A stretch of DNA of 8,885 nucleotides from JBBSHE01 sp038253325. Its GTDB lineage: Bacteria; Actinomycetota; Actinomycetes; Propionibacteriales; Nocardioidaceae. Positions 1 to 5,152 of this stretch are shown here, piece after piece. Every line of letters starts with the position of its first letter. Within the stretch, counting starts at the first letter, position 1. A program made the position numbers and the translations under genes. The DNA is taken from assembly GCA_038253325.1 (NCBI GenBank), contig JBBSHE010000074.1:1-8885 (forward strand), read 5' to 3'. The notes below the pieces were generated by a model that saw only the letters and a list, made by a program, of their open reading frames with translations, had not been told where the DNA came from and did no database searches.

Positions 1-111
1 GGGGCGGCCGGCGTCGGGGGGGGGGGCGGCGCCGCCCCGAGCCCCCGCGGGGGCGGGCGGGCGGGCGGGGGGGGGGGGGGGGGGGGGGCCCCCCCCCCCC
101 CCCCCCCCCCC
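1..111. other. Low-complexity G/C stretch, probable contig-end artefact
   Basis: Almost every base is G or C, with several G runs. Positions 67-88 are 22 consecutive G and 89-111 are 23 consecutive C, so the segment is a perfect fold-back. Ordinary sequence with normal base mix begins right after, at 112. No coding or RNA signal is visible. This looks like an assembly or sequencing artefact at a contig end (homopolymer extension or a fold-back read) rather than genomic sequence, although that is inference. Confidence 0.75.
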
Positions 112-128
112 TCCCGTCTGCTGAAAGC

Positions 129-287
129 TCAGGCTCTGCCGAGGATCCGGTTCAGGTTGATGCCGCAGACAGGGCACTTGGCCTTGGCCATCCGGGTGCC
201 CTTGTCGTTGACATGGACTTCACCGCTGGCTTCACGCTTTTCCTTGCACTTGACGCAGTAGAACTCGCCGCTCCACGTCTCCGCCAT
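129..287 (-). CDS. DUF5679 small zinc-ribbon protein
   Basis: A 52-residue protein beginning MAETWSGEFYC. Two CxxC knuckles are visible (CVKC near residues 11-14 and CPVC near 37-40), followed by a GINLNRILG tail. This pattern fits the DUF5679 family, a short zinc-ribbon/treble-clef protein common in actinobacteria with no established function. The first pair very probably binds one zinc ion together with the second pair. The ATG at 287 is chosen over upstream ATGs because an AGAGGAG ribosome-binding site (293-299) lies five bases before it, and the upstream extension has no family-like sequence. The gene follows the M48-like metallopeptidase on the same strand at a 182-bp distance and probably has its own promoter. 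Function is unknown. Confidence 0.85.
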   Translation of the reverse strand: MAETWSGEFYCVKCKEKREASGEVHVNDKGTRMAKAKCPVCGINLNRILGRA

Positions 288-292
288 GCCAA

Positions 293-299
293 CTCCTCT
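293..299 (-). promoter_or_regulatory. Ribosome-binding site of the DUF5679 gene
   Basis: Read on the minus strand this is AGAGGAG, five bases before the ATG at 287. It decides the start against the longer in-frame ATG at 338. Confidence 0.75.
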
Positions 300-367
300 T
301 GTGCTCGTCGCTCGGTGGCAGGCCATCGGGCTCGCCACGGGGTGCAGGCCATCGATGACCTCGCGTC

Positions 368-373
368 ACCCTA
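368..373 (-). promoter_or_regulatory. Possible -10 box for the DUF5679 gene
   Basis: TAGGGT on the minus strand, the same hexamer as at two other promoters in this window. It would give a 5' leader of roughly 75 bases. No convincing -35 is seen. The leader contains an 11-bp direct repeat, GCAGGCCATCG on the plus strand, at 318-328 and 344-354. Confidence 0.35.
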
Positions 374-469
374 TGTCAGTCTGGCGGCTCGGTCCGCATC
401 CGCCCCGCACATGGCGGCGTGTCCGCGTCTTTCGAATCCGACCAAGCACCACCAAACCGGTCTAATCGG

Positions 470-1018
470 TCAGTACTTTGCCCATGTGTACGCGGGGGAC
501 GACCAGTCGACGCCTTCGAGGAATCCACGGGCCCGCTCAGTCTGCGGGTAGCGGTCGACGAGGTCCCAGAAGTCCCGACCGTGGTCTGCGACCAGCAGGT
601 GCGCGATCTCGTGCAGCAAGACGTAGTCGACGACGTAGGCCGGCATGCCCTCCAGTCGGGTCGTGAGCCGGATCGTCTTGTCGATCGGCGTGCACGACCC
701 CCAGCGGGTCTGCTGGTTGTCGACCCAGCGAACGCTTTGGGGTTCGGCCCGACCGTCGAGGTACTGTCCGGACAGCCGCCGCGCCCGTTGCTGCAGCACC
801 GAGTCGGTCGGCATCCGTCGCCGCTCGGCCTTCTCGAGACGGGCCATCATCGTCGCGACCCATTCCGACTCTTCCCGCCGGCTCAGCCGGGCAGGGACGA
901 GGACGACGACTCGGTCACCCTCGCGGTATGCCGAGACGGTCCGCTTGCGCCGGGTGGACCGTCGGACTTCGATCTCGGGCTCGTACAGCGACGCGGGAAA
1001 CGTGGTCGAGGTGTGCAC
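470..1018 (-). CDS. M48-like (YgjP/DUF45 type) metal-dependent peptidase
   Basis: A 182-residue soluble protein. Residues 136-140 are HEIAH, the HExxH zinc-binding and catalytic motif. His146, followed by GRDFW, is placed as the third ligand in the YgjP/DUF45 pattern HExxHxxxxxH. The conserved RWGSC block (105-109) of this family precedes it. The N-terminal ~75 residues are basic and contain two Arg-rich stretches. There is no signal peptide or membrane span, so it is likely cytoplasmic. YgjP-like proteins are predicted metallopeptidases whose substrates are not established. The start is GTG at 1018: a TAGGCT -10 box ends seven bases upstream with no Shine-Dalgarno, which fits leaderless initiation. 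A DnaA-box-like cluster lies upstream. Family assignment is firm; substrate is unknown. Confidence 0.9.
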   Translation of the reverse strand: MHTSTTFPASLYEPEIEVRRSTRRKRTVSAYREGDRVVVLVPARLSRREESEWVATMMARLEKAERRRMPTDSVLQQRARRLSGQYLDGRAEPQSVRWVDNQQTRWGSCTPIDKTIRLTTRLEGMPAYVVDYVLLHEIAHLLVADHGRDFWDLVDRYPQTERARGFLEGVDWSSPAYTWAKY

Positions 1019-1024
1019 GTCGTC

Positions 1025-1030
1025 AGCCTA
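1025..1030 (-). promoter_or_regulatory. Leaderless -10 box of the metallopeptidase gene
   Basis: TAGGCT on the minus strand, followed by six bases (GACGAC) and then the GTG start at 1018. This is the standard actinobacterial leaderless spacing, with transcription predicted to start at the G of GTG. No clear -35 element is visible. A TCCACA site (1054-1059) lies about 24 bp further upstream. Confidence 0.6.
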
Positions 1031-1117
1031 AGACAGCGCAGAGGTATTTCTCCTCCACAACGCGTGGACGGTGTATCACCAGGTCAATGCAACCCAGAGG
1101 GGGGACGGCGAGGGTTT

Positions 1118-1133
1118 TGCACAACGTTGTGCA
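1118..1133. promoter_or_regulatory. 16-bp perfect palindrome, candidate operator
   Basis: TGCACAACGTTGTGCA is a perfect inverted repeat with a central CG. This size and symmetry suit a dimeric helix-turn-helix regulator; the AACGTT core resembles some LacI-family operators, but no specific regulator can be named. It lies about 100 bp upstream of the metallopeptidase start. Its right half (TTGTGCACC, 1127-1135) is also a two-mismatch DnaA-box-like 9-mer in phase with the boxes that follow. Confidence 0.4.
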
Positions 1134-1148
1134 CCGTCGGACCCCGGG

Positions 1149-1201
1149 GAGTCCACAGGGTTCAGCGGATCGGTCCACACGGCGTCCACACCTTGTCCAC
1201 A
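1149..1201 (+). promoter_or_regulatory. Cluster of four DnaA-box-like 9-mers
   Basis: Four sites share the core TCCACA, all on the plus strand: GAGTCCACA (1149-1157), CGGTCCACA (1171-1179), GCGTCCACA (1182-1190) and TTGTCCACA (1193-1201). The last is an exact match to the DnaA box known from Streptomyces and Mycobacterium origins. Start-to-start spacings are 22, 11 and 11 bp, close to whole helical turns, so bound proteins would lie on one face. A further TCCTCCACA occurs at 1051-1059. The neighbouring genes are not dnaA, dnaN or gyrB, so this is not the usual oriC position. A DnaA-binding regulatory or titration site is inferred. Confidence 0.5.
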
Positions 1202-1340
1202 GGGGGTTCGGTGATCGCGTTGACGGGCCCGGTCGCTGCCCGTACGGTCGACCAATCGACGTGGCCTTCGGGACAACGGAAGCGCTCTCGCAAGGGGAAG
1301 GCGAGTGGGTGACCGGACCCCGGGGGCCTCGTCGATGTGG

Positions 1341-1889
1341 TCAACGGCGGCTTGAGCCATCGACGGCGCGAGAGACCAGTTCCCGAAGCTGGGGCTCCAA
1401 ACCGGCCGGCACGGCGCCTACATCGAACCATCGAACGTCCAACGACTCAGCGCTGACTACCGCTTCGGCGTCAGCCGGCGCCATCGCGAGATAGCGGACG
1501 TCGAGGTGGTGCGAGGGGCGGATCGGGCCGCAGCGCACCTCGTGTTTGCTGAGTTGCGCGATCATGCCGTCGAAGACCAGGTCGGTGATCCCGCACTCCT
1601 CGACCGTTTCGCGCCGAGCGGCCGACACCAGGGCTTCGTCGTCGGGCTCACAGTGACCGCCGAACTGGACCCAGATCCGGTAGCGCCGGTGCAGATTCAA
1701 GAGCACCTGCCGACGGTCGTGGCTCAACACCAGTGCGCTCGCGGTCAGGTGGTCGGGGTGACACTCTCGGCTCAGACCGTCGGGGTGCTCGTCGAGGTGG
1801 GCCAGGTACGCGTTGCGAAGCCGTGCCTGCTCGTCGCTGTACGGATGCCATCGGCTCAGCGAAGACACCGCGTCGGCGAACAGGCTCAC
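1341..1889 (-). CDS. NUDIX hydrolase
   Basis: A 182-residue protein with a Nudix box. Gly78 is followed by Glu85, Arg93-Glu94, Glu97-Glu98 and Gly100-Ile101, i.e. the REUXEEXGU half is intact (RETVEECGI). The first half has one extra residue between the Gly and the Glu (GX6E rather than GX5E), which I believe is common in the GGHCEP subgroup. NUDIX enzymes hydrolyse a nucleoside diphosphate linked to another moiety; the box carries the Mg2+-binding glutamates. The substrate cannot be predicted here. It is soluble, with an N-terminal helical extension of about 45 residues. The start is GTG at 1889, inside a GTGA overlap with the stop of the upstream metalloprotease gene, so the two are probably translated in a coupled way from one transcript. 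Confidence 0.9.
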   Translation of the reverse strand: MSLFADAVSSLSRWHPYSDEQARLRNAYLAHLDEHPDGLSRECHPDHLTASALVLSHDRRQVLLNLHRRYRIWVQFGGHCEPDDEALVSAARRETVEECGITDLVFDGMIAQLSKHEVRCGPIRPSHHLDVRYLAMAPADAEAVVSAESLDVRWFDVGAVPAGLEPQLRELVSRAVDGSSRR

Positions 1890-3202
1890 CGGTGGTTCTC
1901 GTCCTCCGGACCTTCGGCCTCCGGCTCCTCCAGGAATGCCTTGAGCTCTTCGTCGAACTCGTCGGTATCGGCATCGGAGCCGACAGCCTCTCGTGACCGC
2001 TCGGCGAACCCGAGAGGGTCGTCGAGGTCACCCGAGTCCGGAACCAGGTCGGGGTGGGCCCAAACCGCGTCCCGGGCGGCGGCGCCTTCGGCGGCCCGCA
2101 GTGCGCCCCACAGGGCAGCTGCATCGCGGAGCCGGCGGGGTCGCAGCTCCAGGCCGACCAATGCGCCGAACGTCTGTTCGGCCGGTCCGCCGGTACCGCG
2201 TCGTCGGCGGATCGACTCACGCAACGCAACGGCATCCGGCATCCGGTCCGCTGTCGCCTGCGCGACCACCTCGTCGACCCAGCCTTCGACGAGCGCGAGC
2301 GTCGTCTCGAGCGTGTCGAGCGCCGCCCGCTGCATTGGCGTGTCCTCGGGCTCGAAGATGCCGCTGTTGAGTGCTTCTTGCAGTGCCTCCATGTTCGTCG
2401 GGTCGAAGCCCGACATGGTGCTCTCGATCTTGGCCGTGTCGATTGCGATGTTGCGGCCGTACTCCTCGACCGCGCTGATCAGGCGCGAGCGTAGCCAGGG
2501 CGCATGGGCGAACAGTCGTTGGTGGGCGAGCTCGCGCAGGACGAGGTACAGGAGCACGTCATCGGCAGAGACTCCCAGCCCGCTCCCGAACGCGGTCACG
2601 TTCCCGACCACGATCGCGGGTTGCCCCTCGCGCCCGAACGGAATCCCGATGTCGGTGGCGCTGACGACCTCCGCCGACAGGGCACCGACGGCTTGGCCGA
2701 ACTGCTGGGTGAACAGGGCACCGCCCACCTTGTTCAGCATGCCGATCATCGGCCCTGCCATGGTCCGGGCCTCGGCCGGGAGTGCGTTCTGCATCGCCGA
2801 GACGACGTTGGCGGCGACGGGTTCGACCAGCTTCTCCCAGGTGGGCATCGAAATGTCGACCCACTCGGCGCGGCTCCAGGCAGCGATCGGCGCCGTGGTC
2901 GCGGGCAGCTCGGTAGCGGAGTCCAGCCAGTGGTCGGCCAGCTGTGCGACGTCCCGCAGCCGGTTCACGACCCCGGTGTCCGGGCTCGGGTCAGGTGAGC
3001 CGGCGACGGCCTGACGAGCCAGGTCCTTCGCGAACGCCCAGTTGATCGAACCATCGTGCGGTTCGAACACCCGGCGGAGGGACTCCATCATCGCGGCCAT
3101 GGCTGCGGGGTCACCCATCAGACCGCCCAGGATCTGTTCGAACGGAGTGCCGGCGAGCGGATTGTCGCCAGGCTCGGCGGGGGTGTCGTCGTGGTCGGGC
3201 AT
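1886..3202 (-). CDS. Putative zinc-dependent metalloprotease (DUF2342 / TIGR03624 type)
   Basis: A 438-residue protein. The N-terminus is acidic and Pro/Gly-rich, then a family-like block FEQILGGLMGDP (21-32), a central region around 200-235, and a conserved RRRRGTGGPAEQTFGALVGL segment (332-351) followed by ELRPRRLRDAAALW (352-365). The acidic tail (about 408-435) is probably disordered. This matches the zincin-like DUF2342 superfamily, for which Rv3195 of M. tuberculosis is a relative by memory and context. The expected HExxH position reads RELAH (223-227), with Arg in place of the first His, so catalysis is uncertain. There is no signal peptide or membrane span. The start ATG at 3202 sits six bases after a TACCGT -10 box. 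It overlaps NUDIX at its 3' end and is divergent from moaE. Confidence 0.85.
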   Translation of the reverse strand: MPDHDDTPAEPGDNPLAGTPFEQILGGLMGDPAAMAAMMESLRRVFEPHDGSINWAFAKDLARQAVAGSPDPSPDTGVVNRLRDVAQLADHWLDSATELPATTAPIAAWSRAEWVDISMPTWEKLVEPVAANVVSAMQNALPAEARTMAGPMIGMLNKVGGALFTQQFGQAVGALSAEVVSATDIGIPFGREGQPAIVVGNVTAFGSGLGVSADDVLLYLVLRELAHQRLFAHAPWLRSRLISAVEEYGRNIAIDTAKIESTMSGFDPTNMEALQEALNSGIFEPEDTPMQRAALDTLETTLALVEGWVDEVVAQATADRMPDAVALRESIRRRRGTGGPAEQTFGALVGLELRPRRLRDAAALWGALRAAEGAAARDAVWAHPDLVPDSGDLDDPLGFAERSREAVGSDADTDEFDEELKAFLEEPEAEGPEDENHR

Positions 3203-3208
3203 GCCTCC

Positions 3209-3214
3209 ACGGTA
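3209..3214 (-). promoter_or_regulatory. Leaderless -10 box of the metalloprotease-NUDIX operon
   Basis: TACCGT on the minus strand, then six bases (GGAGGC), then ATG at 3202. The GGAGG in the spacer is too close to the ATG for a normal Shine-Dalgarno, which favours leaderless initiation. No clear -35 is seen. Confidence 0.55.
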
Positions 3215-3280
3215 CTTTGCCGGCGTCCACGATCCGAGCGGCGCTCACCGCGGGCACCGGGAGCCGGCTGCTGTGTGCAA

Positions 3281-3286
3281 TAGGGT
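3281..3286 (+). promoter_or_regulatory. Leaderless -10 box of moaE
   Basis: TAGGGT followed by six bases (CGGTCC) and the GTG start at 3293. There is no Shine-Dalgarno, so transcription most likely starts at the GTG. The 9-mer TAGGGTCGG recurs at 3773-3781 before the next gene. Confidence 0.6.
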
Positions 3287-3292
3287 CGGTCC

Positions 3293-3730
3293 GTGTCGAC
3301 TCCTGACCCAGACCGCGTGCGGTTGCTCGCGATCGAGGTCGAGCCGATCGACGTCGAGCGGGTACGCGCTGCCGTCCGAGACTCCCGGGCGGGGGGCGAG
3401 TCGGTTTTCGTCGGTGTTGTACGCGACCGCGACGAGGGCAAGCCGGTCGGCAGGCTGGAGTACACCGCGCATCCGACCGCGGCAGATGTCCTTCGGGCCG
3501 TCGCCGACGAGATCACCGGCACGTACGACGTGATCGCGGTCGCCGGCGTGCACCGGGTCGGCGAGCTCGAGGTGGGTGACGTCGCCGTGACGGTCGCGGT
3601 CGCGGCAATCCATCGTGGCGAGGCGATTGCGGGCTGCCACGCGTTCATCGACGCGCTCAAGGCCCGGGTGCCGATCTGGAAGCACCAGCTCTTCACCGAC
3701 GGTTCCGACGAATGGGTCGGGACACCGTAG
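3293..3730 (+). CDS. moaE: Molybdopterin synthase catalytic subunit MoaE
   Basis: A 145-residue protein. MoaE forms molybdopterin synthase with MoaD and transfers sulfur from MoaD thiocarboxylate to cyclic pyranopterin monophosphate in molybdenum cofactor synthesis. Recognisable blocks are FVGVVRD (39-45), HRVGELEVGD (87-96), HRGEAIAGCHAFID (107-120) and LKARVPIWK (122-130). Lys123 and Lys130 have the seven-residue spacing of the two catalytic lysines of E. coli MoaE (Lys119/Lys126); His107-Arg108 and Arg44 correspond to other conserved active-site residues. The length is normal. GTG at 3293 is the start because of the leaderless -10 box. No MoaD or other moa gene lies in the window. It may share some read-through with the membrane-protein gene downstream, but that gene has its own promoter-like box. 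Confidence 0.95.
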   Translation: MSTPDPDRVRLLAIEVEPIDVERVRAAVRDSRAGGESVFVGVVRDRDEGKPVGRLEYTAHPTAADVLRAVADEITGTYDVIAVAGVHRVGELEVGDVAVTVAVAAIHRGEAIAGCHAFIDALKARVPIWKHQLFTDGSDEWVGTP

Positions 3731-3772
3731 CCGTCGACTCGCGTCCTCCCGAGGATGCGGACTCGGCAGCCG

Positions 3773-3778
3773 TAGGGT
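3773..3778 (+). promoter_or_regulatory. Possible -10 box of the small membrane protein gene
   Basis: TAGGGT, predicted start of transcription near 3785, giving a leader of about 14 bases that carries the ribosome-binding site. No clear -35 is seen. Confidence 0.45.
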
Positions 3779-3785
3779 CGGATTC

Positions 3786-3792
3786 GAGGAGG
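3786..3792 (+). promoter_or_regulatory. Strong ribosome-binding site of the small membrane protein
   Basis: GAGGAGG, six bases before the ATG at 3799. It decides this start against an in-frame ATG at 3712 that would overlap the end of moaE. Confidence 0.8.
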
Positions 3793-3798
3793 TTCATC

Positions 3799-4095
3799 AT
3801 GCAGGTGTTGTGGTGGCTCGTACCCCCCGCGACGCTGACCTTGCTGGCGATGCTCTGGGCGACCTGGGCCGGCCGCGAACGCGCCGGCAACCGCGTTCGC
3901 GACCCTGATGCGGCGGCGCAGCACATGCAACGCGCACTGACGCGGCCGATGCCGACGTCGGTCTCGCGCAGTGGTGCGCCCGATTCTCGGCGTCCGCTGC
4001 TGCGGAGGTTTGCAAGCCCGTCCAAGGTGGCACGGGCGACGCCAGCTCCGCCTTCGCACGGAGTCGTGGTTCGCCGACCGCCCGGGAGCGCGTGA
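3799..4095 (+). CDS. Small single-span membrane protein, unknown function
   Basis: A 98-residue protein starting MQVLWWLVPPATLTLLAML. Residues 2-24 form one hydrophobic segment rich in Trp and Leu, followed directly by a basic stretch (GRERAGNRVRD), so the N-terminus probably faces outward with the body in the cytoplasm, or the span acts as an uncleaved anchor. The rest is Arg/Ala/Pro-rich and probably disordered. I recognise the overall type (short N-anchored proteins next to YlbL genes in actinobacteria) but know no function or family name. A strong Shine-Dalgarno supports the start. Its stop codon overlaps the likely -10 of the following protease gene, and only 13 bases separate the two genes, so co-expression is likely. 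Confidence 0.75.
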   Translation: MQVLWWLVPPATLTLLAMLWATWAGRERAGNRVRDPDAAAQHMQRALTRPMPTSVSRSGAPDSRRPLLRRFASPSKVARATPAPPSHGVVVRRPPGSA

Positions 4096-4101
4096 CAGAC
4101 T
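4096..4101 (+). promoter_or_regulatory. Weak leaderless -10 candidate for the YlbL-family gene
   Basis: CAGACT followed by seven bases before the GTG at 4109. It keeps the A and final T of TANNNT but lacks the first T. There is no Shine-Dalgarno before 4109, so this or read-through from upstream would be needed for expression. Confidence 0.35.
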
Positions 4102-4108
4102 TGGCGGC

Positions 4109-5152
4109 GTGCGTCGCCGATCAGCCACCCTCACGCTGTCCGGCGTGCTGCTGGCAACGCTGGCGTTCGTCGCGTTGCTGCTGCCGTTGCCGTACGTGAT
4201 CTTTTCGCCCGGACCCACCGAGAACACGCTCGGAACGTTCAAGGGCCACGAGGTCATCCAGATCGAGGGCCCGCGAACGTATCCCGTCGCTGGCCACCTC
4301 GAGCTCACGACGGTCTCGGAGAATGCTCCCGAGTACAAGCCCAAGCTGGGCGAGGTGCTGAAGGGATGGGTTTCGAGCACCCAGCTGGTGCTTCCGCGCG
4401 ACATCATCTACCCGCCGGGTACGTCGGTGCAGCAGGCCAACCAGAAGGACAAGGCCGACATGCTGGACTCCCAGTCGGCGGCGGTCGCTGCGGGCATCGG
4501 GGCCGCCGGCTTCGCCGCATTCGCGCCGACCGTCACGGCCGTCGACGTCGGATCCCCCGCGAAGGGCAAGCTCCAGGCCGGCGACGCGATCGTCGCCGTC
4601 GACGGTCGCAAGACCCCGAAGTCCTCGGACGTGGTGAACATCGTGTCCGCGCTGAACGTGGGCTCGTCGGTCGTGCTCACGGTCCGCCGCGACTACGTCG
4701 AGCGGACCGTGCAGGTGTCGACGATCGCCGCTCCGGGGCCAAAGACATCGCGGATCGGTATCGGTATCCGCGACCAGTTCAACCCGCCGTTCAAGGTCAC
4801 GATCGACCTCGGACAGCCGATCGGCGGTCCGAGCGCCGGCCTGATCTTCTCCCTCGGTGTGTACGACAAGCTCACCCCCGGCGCGCTCACCGGCGGCCGG
4901 TTCGTTGCCGGGACTGGGACCATCGACCAGAGCGGCAACGTCGGACCGATCGGCGGTATCCAGCAGAAGATCGCCGGCGCCGAGGCCAACGGAGCGACCG
5001 TCTTCTTGGTCCCCGCTGCCAACTGCGGGGAGGCGACCCAGTCCGGGTACGCGCACAAGGTGCACCTGATCAAGGTGTCGACGATGACCGATGCCGTCGA
5101 CGCGTTGCACGCACTCGACAAGAACGACCTGGCGGACGTCCCGTCGTGCTAG
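4109..5152 (+). CDS. Membrane-anchored PDZ / Lon-type serine protease (YlbL family)
   Basis: A 347-residue protein from GTG 4109. Residues 5-33 form one N-terminal membrane span, followed by the SPGPTENTLG motif typical of the family. A PDZ domain occupies roughly 135-205, including the LQAGDAIVAVDG turn (155-166). The C-terminal Lon (S16) protease domain spans about 210-340. Ser242 in GGPSAG and Lys287 in QQKIAGA are the Ser/Lys catalytic dyad, 45 residues apart as in Lon. There is no ATPase domain, so it is an ATP-independent envelope protease. B. subtilis YlbL degrades the cell-division inhibitor YneA after DNA damage; whether this protein has a similar role is unknown. Longer in-frame starts (3971) overlap the upstream gene and lack family sequence. 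It is coupled to the PPA1309 gene by a 7-base overlap. Confidence 0.93.
   Translation: MRRRSATLTLSGVLLATLAFVALLLPLPYVIFSPGPTENTLGTFKGHEVIQIEGPRTYPVAGHLELTTVSENAPEYKPKLGEVLKGWVSSTQLVLPRDIIYPPGTSVQQANQKDKADMLDSQSAAVAAGIGAAGFAAFAPTVTAVDVGSPAKGKLQAGDAIVAVDGRKTPKSSDVVNIVSALNVGSSVVLTVRRDYVERTVQVSTIAAPGPKTSRIGIGIRDQFNPPFKVTIDLGQPIGGPSAGLIFSLGVYDKLTPGALTGGRFVAGTGTIDQSGNVGPIGGIQQKIAGAEANGATVFLVPAANCGEATQSGYAHKVHLIKVSTMTDAVDALHALDKNDLADVPSC

Larger units (their letters stand above)
1019..1340. other. 322-bp non-coding region rich in short repeats
   Basis: This lies between the 3' end of the NUDIX gene and the start of the metallopeptidase gene. Open frames crossing it give Arg/Pro-rich translations with no recognisable family and no ribosome-binding site, so I treat it as non-coding. 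It contains the promoter of the metallopeptidase gene, five TCCACA motifs in the same orientation, a 16-bp palindrome, and two copies of the 12-mer CGGACCCCGGGG (1138-1149 and 1314-1325). A 7-bp inverted repeat (GTCGATG at 1331-1337, CATCGAC at 1358-1364) straddles the NUDIX stop codon and has no T tract. Confidence 0.6.

Noticed and set aside
1051..1201. Chromosomal origin (oriC)
   Set aside because: DnaA-box-like sites are present, but there is no dnaA, dnaN, rpmH or gyrB nearby, no AT-rich unwinding element, and only a few boxes; a non-oriC DnaA site is the more careful reading.
419..1312. Plus-strand 297-codon open frame
   Set aside because: It is antisense to the metallopeptidase gene and runs through the non-coding gap; the translation is Arg/Pro-rich with no family signal or ribosome-binding site.
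1331..1364. Inverted repeat GTCGATG/CATCGAC as a NUDIX terminator
   Set aside because: Only 7 bp arms with a 20-base loop, half inside the coding region and no T tract.
1076..1431. Minus-strand short open frames across the 322-bp gap
   Set aside because: They overlap the NUDIX 3' end, have Arg/Pro-rich translations, no recognisable domain and no Shine-Dalgarno or -10 at the start.
1506..3014. Plus-strand 502-codon open frame
   Set aside because: It is the complement of the NUDIX and metalloprotease genes, a Ser/Arg/Ala-rich shadow typical of high-GC DNA.
3712..3801. Upstream ATG (3712) for the small membrane protein
   Set aside because: It overlaps moaE and would hide the membrane span behind a charged leader; the GAGGAGG before ATG 3799 gives a better start.
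3971..4108. N-terminal extension of the YlbL-type protease
   Set aside because: The additional 46 residues overlap the small membrane gene in another frame and are Arg-rich non-family sequence; GTG 4109 places the membrane span at the N-terminus as usual.
3118..4407. Minus-strand 429-codon open frame
   Set aside because: It is antisense to moaE, the small membrane gene and the start of the YlbL gene, all with clear family or start evidence; its translation is low-complexity.
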